From: Mycteria americana
Taxonomy: Eukaryota > Chordata > Aves > Ciconiiformes > Ciconiidae
Assembly (NCBI RefSeq): GCF_035582795.1
Contig: NC_134366.1
Location: forward strand, 3,020,828-3,084,827
Length of the DNA stretch: 64,000 nt
Reading direction: 5' to 3'
The translations under genes and the position numbers were made by a program. Numbering within the stretch: the stretch's first letter is position 1; every line of letters starts with the position of its first letter. Of this stretch, positions 36,041 to 48,000 are shown in pieces. Under the pieces are notes generated by a model that did not search any database, was not told the DNA's origin, and saw only the letters and a list, made by a program, of their open reading frames with translations.

Positions 36041-39000
36041 GTTTGATAAGCTACAAATCTCTCCAGTGCACTAAATCCTTCAGCTTCATTATAAACCAAA
36101 TGAGAAATGGATGAGCAGGAATATTACTAACATTTACTTCTTCTAATTTCACCATTGGAACGGCCCCTGGGAAAGTCTGGACCAAAGAAAAGATGTTCCC
36201 AACATCTGCCTTTACAAGGCAGCAGGTTGAGGAGTACAAAGCCCGCCAAGATGTATGCAATAAAGACAGGTCATGTAAGTCTTGTGGTTGACCTAATAAC
36301 CGACCATAATCTGGAAGTGGCCTGAGCATCTCAGCTGTTAACTACATCACCCGTCCAAAGAACCAGGGGCTAAAATCTAGTCTCAGGTGTCTCGGGGGTA
36401 AATCTAGGGCAAATCTTGCTGATGACAAAAGACTCACTCCTGGCTGGGCTGAGAATCAAAACTGGGCTTGAACAGCTACATTCCAGCTCCACAGCCACCC
36501 TATCCTTAGGGTGGAAGGTCAGTGGAAGAGTCAAGGCAGGAATCGGGAGCTGCTGGCCGTCTCTTAGCATGACTTCCAGGTGGGTAGCTCCCCACTCCAT
36601 CCTCCCAGTGCCAGTGTTTAATTTAGCCCATCACTCTTACACTTACACCAGATCAACCTTCAGCTCCTAGGTTACATGAACATTTTGGAGCATTTTTTTT
36701 TTCAAAAGCAGATATTGGCCCCTCTTGCTCCAGTTAATGATCAAAGTTGTGACAAAACTTTCACATGTCTGGGTTGATCTGTAAGTGGGAATGGGAGAAG
36801 GGGAAAGGAAAGGTACTTAGGCATTGATGTAGTAAAAAAAGACACCACAAGACAATAAATATCTTTTTCCATTCTTTGTGTTGACTCTCAGGTCCCCTTA
36901 GAGCCTTATGGAACACATACCAAAGGAGCTCTTCTTGCCTGGGTAGCCTAGGCCATAGATGGCTTTCTACCTCCATGGCCTTTGACATATGTGGAGAGCT
37001 GCTCATTGACTTCACTGAGCTTCACCTAAGACTTGAAGTTCTGAGTGTCCATGGGCATCCATGGATATAGCACACATGTTGAGCTGAGGACTGACAGACA
37101 AGCAGAAATTAAGTTTCTGCTGGTTCTGGGCTAATGGCTGCCTTATCTTGGGAAGCATTTTCAGACTCTGATGGTAAATTCTGCATTCTACAAATTTCTC
37201 TTACAGAGATTATTTTAATTTTTAAAGCAGTGACTTTACCCATGGCTTCTCTTTGCTTTGTTTTATTTGGTTTGCCTTGGTTTTCCTAGAGGTTCAGAAA
37301 TGGAGATGGCTTTATCCACAAACCCACACTTAATCAGGGTCAGAGCACTGTACCTCTTCCCACTTCCCAAACACTGCATCTTCCTTTGCAAAGACCATTA
37401 ATCAACCCCCTACACAGAGCAGGGTTTGGCTTCTCTGCCGAATACCCTGACAATTCGTGCCAGCTGTTAAGGATGACACAGCCCCTGAGTGTACAGAGAA
37501 ATGGGCTGAGACCACAAATTCATTTCATGTCAGTCACCGCTAGCACAGTAGAGCCTTTGACCACTGCAGCCAAAATAGACTACTCTCAAACTAGCCGTCT
37601 AGAAGAAATAGGAGAGGGGTATTTTACATTACATTTTCCATAAGACAAGTGGATCCAACTTCTTAGGTGGTAAGGGTTGGATGTCAATATTGGGACCCTT
37701 TCTCAGAAGCTCTACAGATGGTATAACAGCAAATGCTGGCCTTTGTTTTCTGGCCAATGATAATCCAGACACATGACAGGATGTATTTAACTGCTGGACT
37801 CCATGCACTGCCTTCACAGCCATGTCTCCAAGGCAAATGCAGCAGGTTAGAGGGAATTGTCCTGGTGGCCAGATCCAACTCTCAAATCCCCAGCTGGGTC
37901 TCCAGTTCACTAACATTGCACGTGTGATCAAGCCAATTTATCCAAGGTAGTAACCAGGCCTCTGGAGCTGTGCAAAAAACCCCAAAGGTGATCCTTTCTG
38001 TTTGTCTAGTGGGCTGGAACAAAAATATACCGAAGGAGCAAAACAACAAATCCAAAAGAAAGGCTAAGACCAGACTTAGAGCTGGTTCTTGAGAATTGGT
38101 TCTTAAATTCCATGTTTTCTGGGAAGCATGGGACCAATTGGGATGAAAGCAAAGGTTTCACCTCACTCTTTCCATTATCAACAATGACACTGCTTGGCCT
38201 ATGGTAAGTTCCACGTAAACTGATCAGAGAACAACATAAATTACATCATTCGATTGCTTTGTGCTCTGTGCACTGATGTACTCAGCTGCATTTGGGAACT
38301 GCAGTAATAGTAAACATATATGGAGTTTGGAGCTGATCTGGAGAATGCAGAAGGAGAAGAGGCCCTTGATAGAAACTGCCTGATGAGCCATTTCTGCTCA
38401 CATTCTTGGACATTTCATTTTGACCCTCCTTTCCATCTCCATTTGGGATCGTTCCATACCCTTTCCCTTCAAATGCAGATATTGCATGCCTAAAATCATC
38501 CCAGACAAAGCATATCTATCATCACCAGGATGTGCTGCACAAAGTCATCCTTTCCTGAGATCTCCCAGTGCTGGTAACTCCCTAACACATTCAATATACC
38601 TCTCATCTTCTTTACACTCTTATACAATTCCTATATGCTGCAGTTTTAGGGGAATCAATTCCAGATTCACAAATGTCCCCTAAAAATGCATGAACCATGT
38701 CCAGAAAAAAAACACTGCAAAACTTGCTGCAAAGACAAAACATGGTGTCTTTTGCCTTCTTCTTTTTACAGGACTGACCTTGGTCCATCACAGCTGAAAT
38801 TATTTGTATGTGTCTTCAGTAGCCCCTGTCAAATGAACTAGTAAATTCCCAAGGAGAAAACCAGTCAATAACCCACATTAGGTCTTATGGCAAATCCAGG
38901 ACCTAGATAGATGAAGTATATGGAGGAAAATTCTGCTCTCTGTAGATAAGTAGCAACCTTTTAGTTACTAGTAGCCCAATTAGTAACCCTGACAGGATTT

Positions 39001-41940
39001 GACTGGTGCCCGTGCCAGGGAATCCAAGTAGACAGGCAACAGTAGAACAAACTAAGAAACATAACATGGTTTTTTGCCTGCAGTTCAGGTGTCCCTGCAG
39101 CAGGACTGAATCAGCCACAGTGGGGGAGGATGGAGGAGAGCTCCTTTGCTGTTGCTATGGTCTATTAGTCCTGTGGCTAATCAGAGGGTTTAAGGTCTCC
39201 AAGCCATCAATACAGGCTTGGTATCACATTACAGGCTATAATATCACATTACGAATAGCATCAAACTCACAAATGTACACTGCACACAACATTCATGGAA
39301 ACAAGTAATTCTCCCAGACTAATAACCATTCCATCATTCCTTCGGGTCTTGACATGCCATGGCCTCAGGCTCAGGTTAGTTCATGTTCATTTGGCTTCTT
39401 TGTGGCCCTGTGTGAGGTCTTTCTGGAGTTTAAGCTGGAGGACAGCCAAGGTGTCAAAGGGACACCTTTCCTCCGAGCTGTTGAGTGGAATGTTCTAAGT
39501 TTATGAACACTGGAGTAATTCTAGGTATATGGCCCTCGTGAGCACCATCAATCGCGGATTTTCATTTCAAACTCTCCCTACTTTTTATGGCACTTCCCAT
39601 GGCTGGGTAGAAGAAATGCTGTCACTCCCACCAGATCACTGCAGCTTACTGAAGCTGCTGAGCTGGGTGCTAAGTTATTTTTAATACCCAGAGTGGAGAC
39701 GCCAGCAGATTCCTGATGAGGATTGTAGAAATCTGAGAATGAAAAAGAACTTCTTAAATATTCCAACTCAATCCAGCTTTAGTGTAAAACTAACTGTCCT
39801 GGTGCCTGCTGGGACAGGACTTGTGTAACTAAGTATGACTGTGGACATTTCTCATGGAGAAATATATGTCCATATTCCACAAAAACACAGGGTAGTGATA
39901 GATGGGAGTCTGTCGGACATGGTGCTAACATCTCAGACACTTTTAAGTATACTGCTTTATCTATCTACTGATTTATCTGTCACTTACACAGCTCTAGAAA
40001 TCAGTGCTGAGGTTACTGATTATCTCAAGGAATATTCTCCATGTTAAAATACTGTAACCAAGAAAAGAAACAAGGAAAAAGCCTGAAATATCAGTTTAAG
40101 GTTTTTTCAAACACCTACTATTGCTCATTCTCACACTTTACTGAACATATTCAGATAGATGTGGATCACTTAGACACATCTTTCTGAGAATATTATAGGA
40201 ATTCAAATAACCAAACAGGCATGAGGCTATCTAGTCCAGAGCAGGAGTAAGGATTGTTCTTATTTTATGAAACTACTCATGAAATAACCAGAGCAGACGG
40301 AACTACTTTATGTTTTGGAGATATTATCATTTATTGGAGATATTCCCCTTAAATTTCTGGCCTGGCAGAATCCAAACTTCCCAGTAGACCATGTCAATCC
40401 TGCTCAAACTCAGGGGCAATTAACAAGACAGGTAGGCAACATGTAAATGCTTTCTCCTGTTTGCCACTCAGATAGGGTTGTTTGGGAACTTGCTGGTGGG
40501 GCACCTCTTGGTTTCAAAGGGCTGCTTGATTATTTGTTTTTAATGGGAAAATGTCATTTCATTGCAAAAAAACTCTTTGGTTTCCTGGCAGATACTGCCT
40601 AAGAGTCTCTCAGGTTCAGGATAAAATTTCCCGTCAGAGCCTGAAAAAGCTTCCCAAGAAGTTAGCTGTAGGTTGGTGCTTGGGAAAACAGATCGGATGA
40701 GAAAACCAGAGCCAGTGACCAATTTCTGAGATTTATCATGAAGCAGAATTTTTATTCCATAGTCAGCTCTCCTTCCTACCTTCTGGCCTGTGCAGCTCTT
40801 TGGCTTCCTGCAAGGTTCAGCTGACCAGCTCCTTAGACAAAGAAATATATAATTTCTCGATTTTACAGGTACGACACAAAAACACACTGAAAGCATCTAT
40901 TTGACACCTATGGAATTTAAGGAAAAAGCTGAACTCAGACCTGTATTTCCTTCCTATGATTCAGACCAGCATGCTAACTCCAAATTCAACCTGCTTTGTT
41001 TTAACATGTGGCTCAGACAGGGGTATGAAGACATGCTTCTTTCCAAAGAGCCCATGCAACTGTAGTCCTCAGTCCTAAGAGTGGGCTCCTTTTCAGAGGT
41101 GAGGATTAATGAGCAGAGCAGGGCTAAGGAATCCTCCATCCCAGCCTTGAGTGCGATAAGCTGCATCAGCAGCAGGGAAGCATGAGACTGCACATCCCTC
41201 CTAGGTGCTCTGGAGAGCCTTAGCCTTCCCAGGACCCTCAGGGAACAAGAATATGAACCTCACCAGCTTAGACTCACCTCCCCATGCCAAGACCTATCCT
41301 TGCCAGTCCAGAGCCCGCCAGAATCAAGTCCCTGAGTTACCGTGCAAGGTGGCTTCAACAGTGTGGCTTCTTAGGCTTTCCCACCCTCCTCTTTTACCAC
41401 ACGATCTCTTTCCTCCCCCCCTCTGCCTTCTGCTTAAGCCTGCCTTGAACTGTGGCCAATGACAGACGAAATGACAGAGGATTAGTTTCCCCCCAACAGG
41501 GAGGGAGGGGGCCAATGCTGGGCCAAGGTGCAGACAGGAATTTTCCCCAAAACTGCTGCTACTCCTCCAGCCTTCCCAGACATCCAGAGGCTCAGCAGCC
41601 TCCATCTCCCAAGGCTACAGCCCAAGGAGCCAGCGGCTTTGTCCAGCTACTCTGCTGCTTTGAGGGAAACAAGGAGGGTATTTTCTTTGCTTGTCCCTTA
41701 ATTCAGTCAGCAAACATTCCCCACACAAAAAAACTGGGCTGGGAAGAATTGATCTATGCACCATCTTGCATTTGCCAAATGGATTAGCTAGTAATTGCTG
41801 GGTGTCTCAAATGCAAAAAGGCTCCTGACTCCTATGTATGGCAGGACAGGGCTTGGTCTTTATTTAATTTATTTATCATTATTATTTCCCTCCCCCTTTA
41901 TCACCCTTGACAAGACAAGACCCTGACCTGTTTCCTAAAT

Positions 41941-41990
41941 CCTTTTTTTGGGGGGAGAAGGGGGGAGGGGGGCAGGGGAGGGGTATGGGG
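41941..41990 (+). repeat. G-rich tract, strong G-quadruplex candidate
   Basis: Five G-runs of four to six bases are separated by one to four bases (runs at 41950-41955, 41960-41965, 41967-41972, 41975-41978 and 41980-41983), with another four-G run at 41987-41990. This exceeds the usual four-run criterion for an intramolecular quadruplex on the plus strand. Confidence 0.85.
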
Positions 41991-44875
41991 TTCTTTCATT
42001 AGCAAAGCCTGTGAGCCTAAAAGTGACTTTGGAAGGCAGGATATTAACCTTTATGGCTCCTAATGCCGCATTACAACGTCTAATCCTGCATTCCAGGGCA
42101 GGCTGAAAAATGAGGAAAGGATGGGTAGAAGAGAAAATATCACTCATTGTGCATAATGCATTCACTCCAAAGGAAACAGAGGTCATTGTAAGGGAGGTAA
42201 ATAGAAAGGATAAAAATGGAAGCAAAATAGATTTGGGTGGATTTTTCTGGGGATGTACAGAAATTTCCAAAGAGCAGAGGGGTTCTGGAGTGATTTATTG
42301 AAATTATAATTCCATCTCCTCTCCTTGGTTTCAAACCACTCCCCATGCCCTCCCAAAAACTCATGACTGTTATCAAGCATTTATCACCCAGATGGTGGGG
42401 TCAGGCCAATAGCTGTCCCCACCAGAGCCAGGGAGGAGCTGGAAACGAGGAGGGCAGCAATATGGTTGTGTGGTGGGGTGGGAAAGTCCCACAGAATGGA
42501 GAGAGCAATGAGGCTTCACAATGGCTCTCAACAGCCCTTCCCTCTGGATGAAGCATGGGGCGACCAAAACTATTTTTCCCTGTGGGATGACTGATAACGC
42601 TTACGACAGGTAAAGCTCTCCCTCTGTCCATGTTACCTTGCCAGCAGGCTCAACCCACCATTCCATCTCAAAGGGTGACAGTGTCTAGGACAAGCCAGCT
42701 CTGTCCCCATAATCTCCCTGCTGAAATATTTCACTCTTTGTACATTGGATGGATGTTAGAGTCTGATTTCATGAGACCATACGTGTCTGAGCCATAACAT
42801 CATTAGACAATATAAGTCTTACTTCAGGGTATTGCCATGCATGCACATAATGATGTGGGAAGAAGAGGGATTTTGGCAGAGGAAGGAGAAACAGGCAACC
42901 CTGAGTAAACAACGAAACATCAACCACAAAAGGAAAAAGAGAGAAGAAAGGAGGGTCAGCACTTGAAAATACCTGCGTTTGAAAGTTAACATTGATAGCT
43001 GTGACCTGAAGAACATCTCAAGGTTTTGGTGTGTACCAAAATAGAACGTGAGCTTGAGTCAGTGATGCCTTCAGCACAGTCTTTTCCAGTGGTGCAGAGT
43101 AGGGCACTACAACCCTGTCTGACAATGGTGCGGTTGGTTTTACCAGTGCTTTTTAACCAGCAGCAGTGACAAAGCAAGGAATGGTGCCAAGAATTTGTTA
43201 GGACCTGGATAGCTGTTGAGCCTCTGGGAGGTTTTACTCTGGAATATTATTTTTCAGAAGAAGAGATGGAAATATCACATGGTAATAAATTGATTTTGAT
43301 AACATTTTGTTCCAGAAAAAAAAAAAAGAAAATTAATGCTTTAAGATGAAAATTTCCTTCTCTGACACGTACAGGGTGGAATGATTCATGTTATTCGGGC
43401 GATCTGGGGGAGAGAAGGTAAGGAAGGGGATTAGCTTCTTGGTAAAGTTTACAGTGTTTTTTAAATTACAGAATTCTCTTCAAAGCTGAAGTCAGATCCC
43501 ACACATTTTGTGTGCCTTCCAGTCTGCGTCTCTGCAGATGAATGCACTGATACATACCCACCTATAAACCCAGACATCTAACTAATAATTAGATTTCATT
43601 ACTGTAGTCTCAAGAAAGCTCCTCGCATCTTGCTCAGAGTCCTGACTCCCCATCAAGTCTGATGGCAAGTGAGAAAACAGAGGTCCTGGCTTGAGATCTG
43701 AGAGCTGGGTACAAACACATCCTGAACGATCACCGCCAGCTGCTGTAAAATTGCTCTCTATTCACGTTCCTTGATCACATTCTTGCTTGTCTGCTCAGAC
43801 ACCCCACTTCTAAACCTTTTTTCTCTTGGTTTACATTCACGTGAATTAAACAAAATAAACCAAAGCAAATCAGCCCTGACTAGCTTTGGGTTTGCTCCCT
43901 TTCTGCAAGACACACACCAGGGCTTTGCTTACAGCATAGCCAAAACCAAAGGACAATTAGACTCCAGGTTCCCTTTAAAACTAAATGTTCCCATCCAGGT
44001 TGTGGGTTCTGCTCCAAACCAGAATACACCAAAGGGTAGGTAAAGACTTCAGCATTGTGGCACTCAGTTGCACAGCTCCTTGCAAATCACCATCATGCTA
44101 CGGACTTCAGGGATGCTGACCTGATGAACTTCTGGTTCAGGATCTGAACATCCTACTTTTTCACCTAGGTCTGCAGACAGGGAAAGCATGTTTGTTATTC
44201 TTGAGGACAGATTTTATTTTTTTTTCCTTGATTCACAACAGCTAGCAAGGAGCAAAGAGGGTTGGAGAAGCTCATTGCCTTGCTAATGTGTGGTTTGCAA
44301 CAAGAGCTGCGGAAAGGCTTCTTGAAGGAAAACCAAACTGGCTTCAGGAATGAGCCAAACCCAAGTGTTTGGGAGGGATCCAGGGGAGAGGATGAAGAGT
44401 GGGGAGGGGGAGAGGTAAAGGAGGGTAATAAGAGCTGTGTGTGGTACTTCCACATAGAAAAAAAAGTCTTGAGGAATGGGTTTGGGATTCCTCCCTTTGG
44501 AAACAGTTGAAAAAAGGGAGCAGAAGCCTGCATTTAAGAAGAGGTTAGAAATGTTTAAAAAACAAATAGACCAAAAAAACCCAAAACCATGTCCTTGAGG
44601 GTTTCTCTCCCATCAGCACTCCCATTCCAGGAGAGCACACTGGGTAAGGCTACGTGACCAGTGAATGCATCCTGACCCCAAACGCACCACAAGAATAATA
44701 GATCTTACATTGCGCTTTCCTTTGGTAGAGTTCAGAACACTTTATGGGAAAAGTTGTGTTTTCCACAAAAAAAAAAAAATGTTTTCCAACAGGAACCGGA
44801 AAAAAACCCAACAAAAATCCCAACTTTTAGAAATTTTCCATCTAAAATATAAAATCTAGAGAGAAAAACAATGGC

Positions 44876-44897
44876 GGGGGGGGGGGGAGGGGGGGAG
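44876..44897 (+). repeat. G12-A-G7-A-G run
   Basis: Twelve consecutive G, an A, seven G, then AG. It is quadruplex-prone and hard to sequence, so its length should be treated as uncertain. Confidence 0.85.
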
Positions 44898-44929
44898 TTT
44901 TGTTTAAAACCAAAACATTTCATTTCTGA

Positions 44930-45035
44930 GAAGAAAGCCAAGGCATGGGGAGGTTAAAGTGGCTTGTCCAGAAACCCACTCGGGACTTGCACCTAGATCT
45001 CCTAAGCCACAAGCCAGTCTGTCTTCAGTTAAACT
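44930..45035 (-). mobile_element. MIR-like SINE relic
   Basis: The plus strand follows the antisense MIR series over about 100 bp: CCAAGGCATGGGGAGGTTAA, GTGGCTTGTCCA, ACTCGGGACTTGCACC, TAGATCTCCTAAGCCAC, AAGCCAGT. The corresponding consensus landmarks are GAGGCTCAGAGAGGTTAAGTGACTTGCCCA, GCCGGGATTCGAACC, CAGGTCTCCTGACTCC and AAGCCCAGT. The collinear agreement makes this the best MIR-like relic in the window. It lies just downstream of the G-run at 44876-44897. Confidence 0.65.
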
Positions 45036-48000
45036 GTAATGTCAACAGAGATTTCAGGCAAACATCGAAAAAAGAGTGCGGTATTACTGGTAAAGTTGCT
45101 GGGCTATAAACCAGCCTCTTTAGAGATCTCCGTGCCCACACACGTACTATTCATCACTGGCGTATAACAGAAAAGCAAGGCAGGCTGGTCCCAGAGAGAC
45201 CATTTACCCCTCTTATTCCCCTGTAATAACCAACCCACTAAAAGTGCCTACAGCATTCCTTGCGCAAACTGCTCATCTGCTTTGTATAATATCACACGTA
45301 CTATGTACATAAGGTCAAGCTGAACACGCACAAGCCATTCCCAAGGCTCTGAAATTCCTGTATGCTCCACTCAGGCAACTTCTGTGAGTGAATTCCCCTG
45401 AATGACACTGAGTTTCAGCCTCTCCAAGACCTTGAGATTTTCTCCTAAGCAAACAGCATGTTAATCCTGCATGGAGTTTTTACAGAGCACACGGATCATG
45501 TCACGTATGGAGACTCAAGATGTCATCTGCCACTTAAGAGGTACTACGAGAGCCAAGAATAGCAGAAACCCAGAGCAGTGCATACCCTTGGGTGCTCTAC
45601 AGCTGTGCTTGAGCCTGGAAGACATGTAATTTTCACACCATTTCTCACCAACATACATTCAGGCAACTCCATTTTCCCAGCTCTGTGGTCTAAACACACA
45701 GATCTCCAATTTTCACTTTGTCTTCTCATTCAAAAGAGTTGGCAGTGCCTGTAGGCAAAATGCTCTCAGTCCACTGCGTTTCTGTGCTCTGATTTACATT
45801 GGCTTCTGGAATTGGCTCCTCTATTTAATAACTATTTCATTAAGCAGAGAGTGGTGAAAAAAAAACAAACAACCAAACCTACCTGGATGGATTGATCAAC
45901 ACTGGTTGATGGCTTTACTGCACCACATTTGGGAGTGAGAATGAGGTGGGACGCTGAGAACTGGAGATGAAAGAAACCACAGCACAGTGAAGCAGAAAAT
46001 GTGCCACTCTACCTCCTTCCCACCTCCTCCTTCTGTGGTTGAAGAAGTCTTTGCAACTTTCAGCTCTTACCCATCTCTTCAACCCAACCATACACACTCC
46101 TCTAGCTAATAGAGGTAGAAAGGCTTTACCAAGGAGGTCATTCATGTCATCAAAAAAAGGAGGAATTCATTATTTGGGAGGTAAATTTGTAAATTGGCTA
46201 TTGTCGGTCATTAGTCACCATATGCATGGTGACTAGCATAACTGGCTCTTCTCTCAGCCGGAACTAGTCACATACCATCAATACCCTCTCCATAAATGAA
46301 GCAAATCTGTTCCAGATGAATGGAGAGATTTTCATGAATTTACACCTAAAAACAGCATTAAGTGTAACCAGTCTAAATTATCATCAAATTTGATAGTAGA
46401 GGATACAGAAGAACACCTTGTAAGGTGGATTTCTTTTCCTGACTTTGTGGGAATTGGAACAGAAATGCTGGATCTGCAATAAGACCTAGACACAAACCCA
46501 AGACTTGATCTCCACAGGAGAATATTGTGGCATTGGGTTGAGGGTGTATTGTACAGCCATACCACCACTGTGTGATCCTGCCAGTAGGTCCAGTCTCCAA
46601 GGCTTTCAAACCAAACTGGGCTTAGATATTTAGGCTTGACTTTTTTCCCGGGACCTAAGCAAGTTATGTGCTGAACTCTCACTGAATGCCCTTTCTACAC
46701 CTCTTGTGGACCTCTGGAAGCCCTAGCTTTCTGTTGCTGCTACACTGTCCAACTAGCTAGTGTCCAGCTTGTGCTGACAGTGCGAAAATACAGCCTAACA
46801 ACAAAAGGGTTAACACAATACCTAAAGCATGCTTTCAACATACGAACAGATTCAAAGTTAGACTTCTGTGTGATTTACTGGCAGATGCAGTACTCGGAGA
46901 AATATCATCCTTTACCAGTCCCAATGGCCAATAACTCATTACACTCAAATCCTCCCAGGTTCAAGAATTTCATATATCAGATTCTTGATGCGTTTATCTG
47001 CTTTTTTTAAAGGATGGGCCTACCATATAAGCCTTAAAACAAACTCCACATGAGGAAGAAACCTGTCAGCAACTGACAGCAAAGAGGCAAACTGCAGATT
47101 AGTCCCTGACAGTCACCACATCTGTCAGATATGCCTTTTCCAAACACCAGGTGATCAGGGTCAAGAGAGTCTCTGTCTCCCATGATAAACCTGGCTCACA
47201 ACAGAGGGGCCCATCCAAATCTGTCCTCTGGCTAACAGCCCCTGGGAGGCATGAGGGATGAAAGTCAAGTCCAAGGACCCCTATATCAGAGGAGGAACAA
47301 GTTGATACCACTCTGGCAGCCAAAATGCTTACTGCTGCTGGAGCCCTCTGTGGAGACATGGGGCAGGGATTTGCTGTGGATCTGTTGGCTCCTGCCTTTC
47401 TTCTCATACTTTTGGAGTAGAAGAGCTGGCTGAGAGGGACTGCACATCCAGCATCGTGTCTCTCTCCGCAAGGCACTTCACAAAAGGGCTCTTGCCTGCC
47501 AGCCTAAAGATGCCCATTGAAGCCAGTGGAAGAGCATCCGTTGAGACAATAGACGTTGGGTCAAAATCTAAGACAATTGGACTTCACTCTTAAAGGTCCT
47601 CTATCTATCCATAAAGCACTATGTCATGTGTCAGCTACCAACAGAATACATAGGGTAGATGTGAAGAATAACATTTTGTGAGAGAGGGTCCCAGAGATTG
47701 GAATAAAAAAAATTGAAAATTGTACTAATTTAAATTGGGACCAGACTTGCCCAGGAAAATTAAAGAAACAATGAAATCAATCTAGACACATATGCACTTT
47801 TCTCTAAACCTTAAAAAAAAAAGAAAAAAAAATATCCCAGTTTGGCTTGGATTGAACTGAGTTGAGTATGAAGACCAAAACCAGTCACTAATTAATGGTG
47901 TCTGGTTTTCTGATATTTATGCACCATAAAAATTAATAAGGGACTTCTATGAGAAAATAAATGGTTAGCTGGAAAGCCAGTTTTGGCCTTTGTTTTCTTC

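Larger units (their letters stand above)
30763..41940. other. non-coding DNA, no gene recognised
   Basis: No exon or young repeat is recognised over about 11 kb. It contains an A25 run (31568-31592), a 17-bp tandem duplication (32216-32249), a GC-richer stop-poor patch at about 34650-35070, a 9-bp-stem hairpin (35589-35612) and a MIR-like string near 35990-36035. Short direct-repeat-like strings (TATCACATTAC) near 39222-39250 are imperfect. Confidence 0.6.

Noticed and set aside
47570..47615. String resembling a CR1 3' end (TTGGACTTCACTCTTAAAGGTC)
   Set aside because: Only about 25 bases match and the upstream sequence is not CR1-like, so chance is likely.
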